DNA of 64,000 bases from Ohtaekwangia sp035628875 (GTDB lineage Bacteria > Bacteroidota > Bacteroidia > Cytophagales > Cyclobacteriaceae). The notes below the pieces were generated by a model. It was not told the origin of the DNA. It ran no database searches and was given only the letters and a program-made list of their open reading frames with translations. Every line of letters starts with the position of its first letter. The first letter of the stretch is position 1. Of this stretch, positions 7,868-17,607 are shown in pieces. The DNA lies in NCBI GenBank assembly GCA_035628875.1, contig DASPIZ010000151.1, positions 46,262 to 110,261 of the forward strand, written 5' to 3'. Made by a program: the position numbers and the translations under genes.

Positions 7868-10840
7868 ATGGATCCGCGAAAAATATGGTTTCTTCTTCTG
7901 TTATGCTTCTTCTCATACAATATAGTCGCGCAAAAGAATGTTGTATACCAGCAACTCTCGATTGACGATGGGTTGTCGCAAAACACCATTAACACCATCT
8001 TTCAGGATAGCAGGGGTTTTATGTGGTTTGCCACACAGAACGGGCTAAATAAATACGATGGCGCGACCTTTACGGTTTTTCAGCACAACGCTGATGATAC
8101 AACAACCATTTCCAGCAATGATGTATATGCCGCTTTTGAAGATCGCGACCTGAACTTATGGTTTGGAACACGATCAGGACTATCGCGGTTCAACCGTGAT
8201 ACAAATACTTTTTCAAATTTTGATTATCAGCAGGGTGGTCAATACACCATGCGACCGGTGTGGTGCATATTAGGCTCCAAATCGGAAGACGAACTCTGGA
8301 TTGGCGCATCGGGTGGTCTGTTTTCTTTTCACACCAGAACCGGTTCGTTTAATCACTATAAAGTCAATGATAGCATCCAGAATGCAAACTCTATCCGGGC
8401 CATATGTGAAGACCAAAAAGGAAAACTTTGGATTGCACCTACCGTTGGGCCGTTAATGCAATTCGATCGCAATACAAAATCTTTTCTGCCCATTCGGGTA
8501 AAAGGAAACGCAACGCATGCCCTGGAGAACATAACGTGTCTTGCGTTGGATCATACCGGAGATGTTTGGATCGGTAATGAGCATGGCGTACTGATTCGAT
8601 ACGATAACACACTACAAACCATCGAGCAATTTCATCTCAACGAACAATATCCCATCCGAACTCTAATGGAAGACCAGGAAAATAATCTCTGGCTTGGAAC
8701 GGATAAGGGTGGCACATTTTTATTCGATAAGAAACGCAAAGAATTCATTCCGTTGTTGGATAAGAATGAAGAAAGCGATAAGGTGGTTCTTTCGCTATAT
8801 AACGATTTAAAAGGAGATGTATGGTTAGGAACTTATCACGGCGGCGTTTACCTGTTCGATAAGACGGATACAACATTTCAGAACTTTTCACCATATCAAA
8901 AGATTAACGGTTCTAATGAGAGCAATTCCGTGTTGTCCATCATGGAAGGCGAAGGTTCTTTGTGGCTGGGTACCGATGGAGGTGGACTGGTTCAGAAAAA
9001 AGGAAAAGAAATTCGGCATTACAAAAAAGCCGGCGATCCCAATAGTCTCCCGGACAATACCATTCTGTGTCAGGCGTATGACCATGTGAAAGGATTAATG
9101 TACATCGGCACTTATGCTAACGGTATGTCTGTTCGCGATATGAAAACCGGAAAAGTCACAACATATACCCGCGATAATGGCTTGAATGATAACAGTGTCT
9201 GGGCCATCCTTTTGGACAACGACGTCGTTTGGATCGGAACAAACAACGGCGGACTAAACATGTTTGATACCAGGCGTAAAACATTTCGTCAATTCACCAA
9301 TACACTAAAAGACGAAAGAACCATCAGTTCCAACACCATCCGTTGCATACTAAAAGACAGCAGAAACAACCTCTGGATTGGAGCCGTATCCGGGTTAAAC
9401 AGAATGAACGAAGACAGTACATTTACTTCATTCTTTCACCACGACGGTGAAAACAGCATAAGCGACAACAACATACTTTGTCTTTACGAAGATGCAGGAA
9501 AAAATATATGGATGGGAACACTCGGTGGCGGATTGAATAAATATGATCATCGCACAAACACATTTACGAGTTTTCAGCAGAAGGATGGATTAGCAGGTAC
9601 CATTGTATACGGTGTACTGGAAGATGATCTGGGCCATATCTGGATGAGTACAAACAAAGGGATTTCACGGCTGGACCCGCTAAAAAAAGAAATCCGAAAT
9701 TTTGATACGCACAGCGGATTGCCCAGTTCACAGTTTAATATTGGCGCCGCTTTTAAAAGTAAATCCGGTAAAATGTTTTTTGGAAATGTAGCCGGCGTTT
9801 GTTCTTTCTTTCCTCATCATATCCAGCAGAACCTGTATCGCCCTCCTATTGTAATAACCGATTTTTCAATTTTTAATAAATCAGTAAGCATTACACAAGA
9901 TTCGCCTTTACAAAAATCCATTACGGAAACATCAGAGATTAAGCTTGACCATACACAAAATGTGTTCAGTTTTAAATTTGCTGCGCTTAATTTTACCCAT
10001 TCTGAAATGAACAGTTTTGCTTACAAGCTAGAACCGTTTGATAAAGACTGGAATTATGTTGGCCAGAAAAATGAGGCTACTTATACTAATCTCGACCCGG
10101 GAACCTATCAGTTTAAGGTAAAAGGCTCGAACAATGATGGCATCTGGAACGAGAACTACGCATCAGTTCAGATCATCATTACACCACCTTTCTGGAAAAC
10201 CTTTTGGTTTCAGCTAACCGCCATGCTTATTATAGTGAGTGGAATTTATGGAACTTATCTATTGAAGATCAGGTCCATAAAAAGACAAAAAAGTATGCTG
10301 ACCTCCCTGGTAAATGAGCGTACACTTGAAATCGAAGAGAAAAATAAACTCTTATTGGAAACACAGATTAAAAATGCCCAACTGGCCAATCAAAAACTAA
10401 AGGATGAAATTACGAGCAAAAGCAAGGAGCTTACCAATTACACGCTGCTCATTATCCAGAAAAACAAATTACTTGGTGATCTGAAAACCAAACTAAAAGA
10501 AGTAATCCGGCATCCCGCTACGAGCAACCTACGCGATTTTAAAAACCTGGTTAAGCTGATCAATCAAAATTTTAGTCCGGAAAAAGAATGGAATGAATTT
10601 AATGTAAATTTCAACCGGGTACACGAGGGATTTATTGAAAACCTGAAAGAAAAGTTTCCTGATCTCACTTTAAACGATCTCAGGCTTTGCACCTTGTATC
10701 GCATTGGCATTCCTACTAAAGACATCGCCGAAGCAATGGGAATATCTCAATCCAGCGTAAAGATGGCGCGCTATCGCCTACGAAAAAAACTCTCCCTCGC
10801 CCCCGACGAGGACATCCTCATATTTTTGAATACGTTGTAG
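7868..10840 (+). CDS. Membrane-bound propeller sensor with HTH output
   Basis: The 990-residue protein has a signal segment (1-21), then a long periplasmic beta-propeller region made of many repeats of the type IxEDxxGxxWIGT (about 25-690). A Y_Y_Y immunoglobulin-like domain (about 717-765), one membrane helix (about 776-799), a cytoplasmic coiled coil (about 815-870) and a LuxR-like helix-turn-helix (about 934-978, LTLNDLRLCTLYRIGIPTKD and SQSSVKMARYRLRKKL) follow. There is no kinase or receiver domain, so signal and DNA binding are on one chain, a one-component design. It lies just before the susC/susD and GH18 genes and is the likely activator of that chitin locus. The ligand is probably a chito-oligosaccharide, by inference. 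Confidence 0.88.
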   Translation: MDPRKIWFLLLLCFFSYNIVAQKNVVYQQLSIDDGLSQNTINTIFQDSRGFMWFATQNGLNKYDGATFTVFQHNADDTTTISSNDVYAAFEDRDLNLWFGTRSGLSRFNRDTNTFSNFDYQQGGQYTMRPVWCILGSKSEDELWIGASGGLFSFHTRTGSFNHYKVNDSIQNANSIRAICEDQKGKLWIAPTVGPLMQFDRNTKSFLPIRVKGNATHALENITCLALDHTGDVWIGNEHGVLIRYDNTLQTIEQFHLNEQYPIRTLMEDQENNLWLGTDKGGTFLFDKKRKEFIPLLDKNEESDKVVLSLYNDLKGDVWLGTYHGGVYLFDKTDTTFQNFSPYQKINGSNESNSVLSIMEGEGSLWLGTDGGGLVQKKGKEIRHYKKAGDPNSLPDNTILCQAYDHVKGLMYIGTYANGMSVRDMKTGKVTTYTRDNGLNDNSVWAILLDNDVVWIGTNNGGLNMFDTRRKTFRQFTNTLKDERTISSNTIRCILKDSRNNLWIGAVSGLNRMNEDSTFTSFFHHDGENSISDNNILCLYEDAGKNIWMGTLGGGLNKYDHRTNTFTSFQQKDGLAGTIVYGVLEDDLGHIWMSTNKGISRLDPLKKEIRNFDTHSGLPSSQFNIGAAFKSKSGKMFFGNVAGVCSFFPHHIQQNLYRPPIVITDFSIFNKSVSITQDSPLQKSITETSEIKLDHTQNVFSFKFAALNFTHSEMNSFAYKLEPFDKDWNYVGQKNEATYTNLDPGTYQFKVKGSNNDGIWNENYASVQIIITPPFWKTFWFQLTAMLIIVSGIYGTYLLKIRSIKRQKSMLTSLVNERTLEIEEKNKLLLETQIKNAQLANQKLKDEITSKSKELTNYTLLIIQKNKLLGDLKTKLKEVIRHPATSNLRDFKNLVKLINQNFSPEKEWNEFNVNFNRVHEGFIENLKEKFPDLTLNDLRLCTLYRIGIPTKDIAEAMGISQSSVKMARYRLRKKLSLAPDEDILIFLNTL

Positions 10841-10844
10841 GAAT

Positions 10845-11033
10845 TCAGATTCAAAGTTCAAGGTTCGAATTGGAGGTTTGAAGTTTGAAGTTTGAGGTGT
10901 GAGGGTTGTGTAGTCATATTGTAAGCTCGCAAGGCCCTTTGTACTTTGTATTTCGTTCATCGTACTTGTATCTCGTACCTTAATTCACTCCCAACAAACT
11001 CGAAGCTCGTAGCTCGCAACTCGCAACTATTTC
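10845..11033. repeat. Gene-tail repeat, copy 1
   Basis: Directly after the stop codon of the regulator comes a low-complexity tract. It begins TTCAAAGTTCAAGGTT, continues with GAGGTTTGAAGTTTGAAG-type units, then TTGTATCTCGTACCTT and CCAACAAACTCGAAGCTCG. The same order of words returns at about 32592-32816 and 61968-62216, and the first half at 63760-63863. It contains no gene. Confidence 0.7.
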
Positions 11034-11079
11034 CTTGTAGCCCTTAATTTCTGCATTTACACACAAAAACTGCGAAAAA

Positions 11080-11093
11080 CTACGCATACGTAG
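11080..11093. promoter_or_regulatory. CTACG-CATA-CGTAG palindrome upstream of susC
   Basis: A 5-bp perfect inverted repeat with a 4-base spacer, 52 bases before the susC start. A close relative (CTACG-TAA-CGTAG, 23047-23059) lies before the LytTR regulator gene. It could be an operator for the upstream HTH regulator, but a short palindrome may also be chance. Confidence 0.3.
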
Positions 11094-11145
11094 CCTCATT
11101 GTAATCGGCTGTAGGTCCTCATGTAGCCCTTAATAATTTCATATA

Positions 11146-14100
11146 ATGACCAAAAAACAAAATATTGTATCACCCTTTCTTCATTCCAAGCAATTAATTA
11201 ACCCCAACCCTATGATAAGACTATCTACTGTTTTAAGAAGAATCACCGGGATTATCCTGGTGTTGCTGCCCATGCAACTCGCCTGGGCACAGGACTCGCC
11301 CATTACCATTTCAGGTAAGATTACCTCCGCTGATGACAATCAACCTTTACCCGGTGCTTCCATTGTAATCAAAGGAACAATTTCCGGGACAGTTTCAGAT
11401 GCTGAAGGTAAATATTCCATTAAAGCGGAACCCGGGAGTGTACTTGTGTTTTCATTCGTAGGAATGGACTCGCAGGAAATTCTTACAGGAACCCAAACCA
11501 CAATAGATGTTGTAATGATTTCTAACGCGACGAATCTGGGAGAGGTGATCATCACGGCTTTAGGCATTGAGCGTAACAAACGAGAAATTGGGTATTCTGT
11601 TTCGGAATTGTCCGGAGACCAGGTTTCAACAGCACAGGAAGTCAACGTAATTAATTCATTATCCGGAAAAGTAGCCGGTGTCGACATTTCCACAACCACT
11701 GCAGGACCAACAGGATCATCCAGAGTGGTTATACGTGGCAATTCTTCGCTGGCAGGAAACAATCAGCCACTCTACATAATAGATGGTGTACCCATGGACA
11801 ACTCTGATATGGGAGAAGGTGCCGGCATGTGGGGTGGATACGACATGGGCAACGGTGCGGCTAACCTTAATCCAAATGACATTGAATCAATCTCTGTACT
11901 TAAAGGGGCCTCGGCATCTGCCTTGTATGGCGCGCGCGCTTCGCATGGTGTGATCATGATTACAACCAAATCAGGTAAAGGACAGAAAGGACTTGGCGTG
12001 GAGTTTACCAGCAACTACACCGTTGAAAAGGTACTTTCAAAATTCGATGATTACCAAACAACGTATGGCATGGGTCGTGATGGTGAGCTTCCTACAATTG
12101 ACAATGCAGAAACTACACAGGTAGCCTGGGGCGCGAAATTAGATCCATCCATTTCAGTTCCCATTTATAACGGTGAATTAAAACCTTTCGGCGTGGTCAA
12201 TGATAATATCTTAAGCTTCTTCCGTCCAGGTTCCACTGCCACCAATACACTTTCACTGTCCGGCGGATCAGACAAAGCTTCTGTGCGTGTTTCATTATCC
12301 GATTTAAGAAACAAAGACATCGTACCAAATACGGGATTACAGCGCAACACATTCCTGATCAATACGTCGGTTACTTTAGGAGAAAAACTTACCATTTCCG
12401 GTAAGGCCAATTATATCAATGAACGCGTAAACAACAGACCTGCCCTTTCCGATAATCCGAACAACGTAGGATTGGCACTTTTAGGTATAGCCCCCAATTT
12501 TGATCAACAGTGGTTATCAAAAGGATATAAAGACAAGACCGGAAACTACGTTGACTGGAACGGTGGTAATATTTACCGGATCAACCCATACTGGTCAATC
12601 AATGAAATTGAAAATGAATCCTTGAAACACCGCCTCATGGGATACCTTCAACTCAATTATGACTTTACAGATTGGTTGAGTTTGCAGTTGCGAGGCGGCA
12701 CAGACTATACCAATTTCAGATACACTAATTTTTCACCTCGTGGCACCCCTACACGGGATACTGGCTCATTGGATGAAATTATAAATACTGTATCTGAAAA
12801 TAATTACGAAGCATTATTGAGATTCAATAGAAAATTAGCGGATGATTTAACCTTGAATGTTTATACTGGTGGAAACATCATGTATTATAGACGCGAACAG
12901 TTTAGTAATACAGGACTAGACATTGTGCTTGAAGATATCCATCCGATAACAAATTTTACCAGACAACGGAGTGGCTACGCATTTTATGAAAAGCAGATAA
13001 ATTCACTGTACGGATCAGCGCAGTTAGGATATAAGGACACCTATTACCTGGAGGGAACATTCCGCAATGACTGGTCTTCTACCCTCCGCAAAGGCATGAA
13101 CTCGTATTTCTATCCTTCTGTTTCTGGAAGCCTGGTATTTTCTAATCTTCTTCCGGACCAACGTTTCCTTTCCTTTGGAAAATTGCGAGCATCATGGGCA
13201 GAAGTGGGTGGTGACACCGATCCATATCAGCTAAACTTAACGTATGGGCTACTGGATTTTTCACTACTTGATAAACCATTGGGTCAAATCTCCAACACAA
13301 GCATTCCAAACCGCGATTTAAAGCCTACGCAAACATATTCTTACGAGCTGGGTACGGAACTTCATTTTCTGGATGGTCGTATCCGAATCGATGCTACCTA
13401 TTACAATTCCAGAACAGTAGATCAGATCCTTGCCTTAAAGATCCCATCAACAAGCGGGTATAATGCAGCGATTATAAACGCTGGTGAAATCACTAACAAA
13501 GGAGTAGAATTGTCCCTCTCAGCTACGCCAGTATCTACTTCGTACGATTTAAAGTGGGATGTGATGGTAAACTACACAAGAAACATCAACGAAGTAAAGG
13601 AACTACATGAGCAGGTTAAAACGTATGAACTATCGGCCGCGCGTTGGGCTGGCGCAGTAATACAGGCAAAGGAAGGCAATGCCTATGGCGTTATAGTTGG
13701 ACGTAAACTGAAACGCGACGATGAAGGTAACATCATTCATAATGCCGCAGGATTACCCATGGCAACTGGTGCCGAAGATCAGGCTGTACTTGGCAACGGT
13801 GTACACAAATGGATGATGGGAATTTCAAACACCATTTCCTACAAAGGGTTTAGCTTAAGTGCATTGGTTGATATTAAAGTTGGTGCCGACATCTATTCCA
13901 TGAGTAATGCTTTGGCACACCAGAATGGCACAGCGGAAGCAACCCTGGAAGGCCGTGAAGCATGGTATGCGTCTGAGGAAGCAAGACTGGCTGCAGGTGT
14001 TAGTGAAGAATCCTGGATTCCTACAGGCGGATATATTGGTAAGGGTGTCGTGAATACAGGAACAAGCGATGAACCTGTCTATGTCGAAAACACCAAACCC

Positions 14101-14406
14101 GTAAATCCGCAAGATTATTGGGGTTCATTGCTGGAAAATTCTCCGGAGCCTTTTATCTACGACGCAAGCTATGCCAAGCTGCGCGAGGTTACACTAAGCT
14201 ATAATATTCCATCTAAGGTATTTACCAGCACACCGTTTCAGAGTATCTCTGTTTCTTTTGTTGCACGAAACCTGTTCTTGCTTTACAGCAATATTCCCAA
14301 TGTTGATCCTGAATCAGGCTATAACAATGGCAATGGACAAGGTTTCGAATACGGCTCAATTCCATCGCGAAGAAGCTACGGACTTAGTCTTAATGTAAAA
14401 TTCTAA
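11146..14406 (+). CDS. susC-like: SusC-family TonB-dependent glycan transporter
   Basis: A 1086-residue outer-membrane transporter. After the signal peptide (cleaved after AWAQ, near residue 49) comes a carboxypeptidase-regulatory-like domain (about 53-135, ISGKITSADDNQPLPGASI). The TonB plug with the SusC signature follows (about 160-270, VVIRGNSSLAGNNQPLYIID and SALYGARASHGVIMITTKSG) and then a 22-strand-type barrel ending in LNVKF with a terminal Phe. It imports oligosaccharides together with the SusD lipoprotein encoded 10 bp downstream. Its neighbours (two GH18 homologues) suggest chitin-derived oligosaccharides. The start at 11146 gives a rather long leader; an in-frame ATG at 11212 (MIRLSTVLRR) would give a more usual signal peptide and is a real alternative. 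Confidence 0.93.
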   Translation: MTKKQNIVSPFLHSKQLINPNPMIRLSTVLRRITGIILVLLPMQLAWAQDSPITISGKITSADDNQPLPGASIVIKGTISGTVSDAEGKYSIKAEPGSVLVFSFVGMDSQEILTGTQTTIDVVMISNATNLGEVIITALGIERNKREIGYSVSELSGDQVSTAQEVNVINSLSGKVAGVDISTTTAGPTGSSRVVIRGNSSLAGNNQPLYIIDGVPMDNSDMGEGAGMWGGYDMGNGAANLNPNDIESISVLKGASASALYGARASHGVIMITTKSGKGQKGLGVEFTSNYTVEKVLSKFDDYQTTYGMGRDGELPTIDNAETTQVAWGAKLDPSISVPIYNGELKPFGVVNDNILSFFRPGSTATNTLSLSGGSDKASVRVSLSDLRNKDIVPNTGLQRNTFLINTSVTLGEKLTISGKANYINERVNNRPALSDNPNNVGLALLGIAPNFDQQWLSKGYKDKTGNYVDWNGGNIYRINPYWSINEIENESLKHRLMGYLQLNYDFTDWLSLQLRGGTDYTNFRYTNFSPRGTPTRDTGSLDEIINTVSENNYEALLRFNRKLADDLTLNVYTGGNIMYYRREQFSNTGLDIVLEDIHPITNFTRQRSGYAFYEKQINSLYGSAQLGYKDTYYLEGTFRNDWSSTLRKGMNSYFYPSVSGSLVFSNLLPDQRFLSFGKLRASWAEVGGDTDPYQLNLTYGLLDFSLLDKPLGQISNTSIPNRDLKPTQTYSYELGTELHFLDGRIRIDATYYNSRTVDQILALKIPSTSGYNAAIINAGEITNKGVELSLSATPVSTSYDLKWDVMVNYTRNINEVKELHEQVKTYELSAARWAGAVIQAKEGNAYGVIVGRKLKRDDEGNIIHNAAGLPMATGAEDQAVLGNGVHKWMMGISNTISYKGFSLSALVDIKVGADIYSMSNALAHQNGTAEATLEGREAWYASEEARLAAGVSEESWIPTGGYIGKGVVNTGTSDEPVYVENTKPVNPQDYWGSLLENSPEPFIYDASYAKLREVTLSYNIPSKVFTSTPFQSISVSFVARNLFLLYSNIPNVDPESGYNNGNGQGFEYGSIPSRRSYGLSLNVKF

Positions 14407-14416
14407 CGACATCACA

Positions 14417-16024
14417 ATGAAAAAAATACTTTATATAATCTTTACAATGCTCTTCAGTCTGGCGTTAATCCGATGCGACCATTTTGAAGAAATGAACCAG
14501 GACCCAACCAAATCGACTGACATGGATCCTAACCTGATGTTATCGAACATTCAGTTGCAACTATCCGGCGGGCAATTCGAACAACTTCGTAATGGGTTCA
14601 TCTACTCCGGCGAATGGATGCAACACTGGACAGGCGAATATTCCACAACTGAGTTTGGTGGTAAAGGTGTACGATCCGATCAGTACATGAGTGCATTGTG
14701 GATTTCACAATATCCACGCGAAGTAAAAAATGTCGTAGATATGGTTGAGCGTACTAAAGATGATCCCACCCAATCAAATATTAACGCCGTATCACGCATC
14801 ATGAAAGTCTACATCTTTTCCCGTTTAACGGATTTGTATGGCGACATACCATATTTCGGAGCAGGAAAAGGCTATTATGACAGGGTATTTACACCTGCAT
14901 ATGATCGCCAGGAAGATATATACAATGATTTTTTTATCGAGCTGGATGCAGCCGTTAAAGCACTTGATCCTTCCAAAGACGTAATTACAGAAGACTTCTA
15001 TTACAACGGTGACATTGCACGTTGGAAGAAGTTTGGTAATTCCCTGCGTTTACGGCTGGCCATGCGACTTACAAAGGTCAATATCAACAAAGCCCAAACA
15101 GAGGCAGAAGCTGCTATAGCACTTGGTGTAATGCAAAGCAACGCCGACATGGCTGTGATGAAACACATTAATGTAGCTTGGGAAGGCGGAACATTTGGAG
15201 GCAATGGAACTTCGTATGCATTTATGAATACTTCCACAACAGCGGACGAAAGTGTATTCCGGATGTGCAGCACTTTCGCCGACTACATGATCGACACAGG
15301 CGACCCAAGGTTAACGATTTTTGGACGCAGTTATCTGAAAGAATCAAACAGACCAACAGATGTTACAGACCTGGTGTATGATGAATTGGGAAGCTATCAT
15401 GAAATGGCTTTGCCACCCAGTACATTTTCATGGGAAGCATCGCAGTTGGGTACACCAATCATAATTGATGTAAACGGCGAAACAGTTGAACTTACAAAAC
15501 TTTACCAATGCCTTCAGCCTTCACGTTACATTGCTGCAATTGATGCACCGTATATTATGATGAGCTATGCAGAGGTTGAATTATGGATGGCCGAAGCTGC
15601 GTTTCGTTCATGGACTACCGGACGGACTGCACAAGAACATTTCAGTACCGCGTTACAGGCCGGCGTAAATCAAATGAGTACGTATGGCGCTCCTGATGTA
15701 TCTGCTTCCGTCGTTACAGATTTTGTAAATGACAATCCGCTGGTGAATGGACAGGAACTCGAACAGATCAATACACAACTATGGATCAACTTTGCCCTGA
15801 ACGGTCAGGAGGCCTATGCTAACTGGAGAAGATCTGGTTTTCCGGCCATCGTGTACCCCAACCGTGATCCCGGTGTAAACCAATCTAACGGACAAATTCC
15901 AAGACGCATGCAATATCCACAGGAGGAACTTGACTACAACACAGCAAGTGTCAATGAAGCGATACAACGTATGCCGGAAGCAACAGACAGCTGGCTAAAC
16001 CGCGTATGGTGGGATGCTGAGTAA
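14417..16024 (+). CDS. susD-like: SusD/RagB-family surface glycan-binding lipoprotein
   Basis: The 535-residue lipoprotein has a signal peptide with the lipobox ALIRC (Cys20). The body has the SusD-like helical (TPR-type) features: MDPNLMLSNIQLQLSG near the N-terminus, RIMKVYIFSRLTDLYGDIPY near 130-150, and late SYAEVELWMAEAAFR. It caps the SusC pore and delivers the bound sugar. It follows susC by 10 bp in the same operon. The form resembles the SusD_2/RagB branch rather than classical starch SusD. Ligand is not readable from sequence; the GH18 neighbours point to chitin or another GlcNAc-containing glycan. Confidence 0.92.
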   Translation: MKKILYIIFTMLFSLALIRCDHFEEMNQDPTKSTDMDPNLMLSNIQLQLSGGQFEQLRNGFIYSGEWMQHWTGEYSTTEFGGKGVRSDQYMSALWISQYPREVKNVVDMVERTKDDPTQSNINAVSRIMKVYIFSRLTDLYGDIPYFGAGKGYYDRVFTPAYDRQEDIYNDFFIELDAAVKALDPSKDVITEDFYYNGDIARWKKFGNSLRLRLAMRLTKVNINKAQTEAEAAIALGVMQSNADMAVMKHINVAWEGGTFGGNGTSYAFMNTSTTADESVFRMCSTFADYMIDTGDPRLTIFGRSYLKESNRPTDVTDLVYDELGSYHEMALPPSTFSWEASQLGTPIIIDVNGETVELTKLYQCLQPSRYIAAIDAPYIMMSYAEVELWMAEAAFRSWTTGRTAQEHFSTALQAGVNQMSTYGAPDVSASVVTDFVNDNPLVNGQELEQINTQLWINFALNGQEAYANWRRSGFPAIVYPNRDPGVNQSNGQIPRRMQYPQEELDYNTASVNEAIQRMPEATDSWLNRVWWDAE

Positions 16025-16070
16025 CCTTGCCAAACAAATCTAAAAGAGCGTGGGTAAGCCTACGTTCAAC

Positions 16071-16078
16071 TAATTTTG
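16071..16078 (+). promoter_or_regulatory. Candidate -7 box before the GH18-like lipoprotein
   Basis: TAATTTTG fits TAnnTTTG and lies 24 bases before the start at 16102. No good -33 TTG is seen at the right distance, so it may only support weak internal transcription within the operon. Confidence 0.3.
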
Positions 16079-16101
16079 TATCACTATAGTTATCATGAAG
16101 T

Positions 16102-17445
16102 ATGAAAAAAATTAAATATATATTTTATATCCCGGTCATGTTATTCGCATTGGCGATGACAAGCTGTGAAGACACCGCAAAGAACCCGGTATTTGGCGAC
16201 GATGAACTGCCCCGCATTTTCGGATGGCCACTGGGAAATGCCTTTTCTGTAGATATCGAAGATTCCCTTGTTCTCGACTTTACGATATCACCGGCAAATG
16301 ATGCAACCTATCAATGGTTTTTAGATGACGTTGAGATCAGTACCGATAAACGCGTAGAAATCGAATTTGATGAAGTTAAAGAATATAACATCAAGTTTGT
16401 TGTGACACGAAACAATGTAGTGAACTCAAGACAAGCTATCGTTAATGTAACGGAAGACAGACCGTTTGAGCCAAAGCCATACCAAAAGAAAATGATTGGC
16501 TTCCTGACCCGTGATGGTTCATTGAGTGATATTGATTTCGCTCACCTTACGCACCTTGTGATCTCGTCTGCCGTAGTAGGTGAAGTAGAGGGTAAGCTCG
16601 TCGATACAACTTTTACCGGAATGAACATTCCGCAGATTGTAGCCGCTGCGCATAGCGCCGGCGTCTATGTAATGCTCGACGTAACCGGAAATGTGGTTAA
16701 TCTCACAGGTGGTGGACTCTATGCCGACTATGCATTTTTCAACGTGATTGCCGATCCGGCAAAACGTACCACAGCGATTAATACGATTATAAAATTTGCA
16801 ACAGATAATAAGCTTGATGGCATTAACATCTTCTTGAATAATACTTCGGAAGGAAGTCTTGATCAGGCTGTTGTTAAATCGTTCTTTGAAGCCATCCCCG
16901 ATGCACTACCGGAAGGCCCCAATGGTGTATTCTTCTATTCCGCTACAGTACCTGGAGGCTGGACGACTCAAACCCTTGCTCCCGTTTCAAAGATTGATGC
17001 GATAGACTGGATCAACATCCAGGCATTCCGTTATGAAGATCTTACGCCAGTATCACACTCGCCACAATGGGCTGCTGCGGATCTTGCTGCCCAATGGATG
17101 GGGCTTGGTGTTCCGAAAGAAAAAATCGTGATCGGCTTTCCAGCTTTTGGCCTGCATTACTTCCTTCCCGACGACGGAACAGTAGTAGGTTGGGGTAACC
17201 TCTGGCAGTTTACAGCTTATAAGAGTTTCAAAAGTCTATTGGCCACAGATCCGGATGCACATACAAAAAATCTCATCGCTGTTGATGACGGAATTTTCTA
17301 TGACGGTCATCCGGCCGTTATAGAAAAAGCAACTTATGTTGTTGATCAGGAGTTTGGTGGTTTAATGATGTGGAGCCTGGAGAGCGACACAAAAGATCCG
17401 GTAAAGTCATTACTTAAAACGGCCTACACCGGGTTAGGTAATTAG
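16102..17445 (+). CDS. GH18-like lipoprotein lacking catalytic residues
   Basis: A 447-residue lipoprotein (lipobox AMTSC, Cys22). An Ig/PKD-like domain (about 35-125, with ATYQWFLDDVEI) is followed by a GH18-type barrel (about 130-445). The family active-site motif DGxDxDxE reads DGINIFLN at residues 239-246. Its first Asp is kept, but the next two Asp and the catalytic Glu are Asn, Phe and Asn, so hydrolysis is very unlikely. Other barrel strands are intact (IDWINIQAF, KIVIGFPAFGLHY, GGLMMWSLESD). Its place after susD and its lipid anchor suggest a surface glycan-binding protein that uses a disabled chitinase fold. Known active GH18 relatives act on chitin or on N-glycan cores, so either could be the ligand. 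Confidence 0.85.
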   Translation: MKKIKYIFYIPVMLFALAMTSCEDTAKNPVFGDDELPRIFGWPLGNAFSVDIEDSLVLDFTISPANDATYQWFLDDVEISTDKRVEIEFDEVKEYNIKFVVTRNNVVNSRQAIVNVTEDRPFEPKPYQKKMIGFLTRDGSLSDIDFAHLTHLVISSAVVGEVEGKLVDTTFTGMNIPQIVAAAHSAGVYVMLDVTGNVVNLTGGGLYADYAFFNVIADPAKRTTAINTIIKFATDNKLDGINIFLNNTSEGSLDQAVVKSFFEAIPDALPEGPNGVFFYSATVPGGWTTQTLAPVSKIDAIDWINIQAFRYEDLTPVSHSPQWAAADLAAQWMGLGVPKEKIVIGFPAFGLHYFLPDDGTVVGWGNLWQFTAYKSFKSLLATDPDAHTKNLIAVDDGIFYDGHPAVIEKATYVVDQEFGGLMMWSLESDTKDPVKSLLKTAYTGLGN

Positions 17446-17460
17446 TTATATCATCTTAGG

Positions 17461-17489
17461 GTAAAGCGTTGGATAACCTGGCGCTTTAC
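17461..17489 (+). terminator. Hairpin between the two GH18 genes
   Basis: GTAAAGCG (17461-17468) pairs exactly with CGCTTTAC (17482-17489) around a 13-base loop. TTCTTTAC follows, so the T-run is poor. It may end or weaken the susCD transcript before the chitinase gene. Confidence 0.55.
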
Positions 17490-17607
17490 TTCTTTACACT
17501 TCCATCTGAAGACGAATAAACATTTTCAATTTTATAACGAGCCGATGTTCAATTGCCAGTTGACTTTATCTACGATCGTATTGATTCGTAAACGTAATCT
17601 TGTGATT

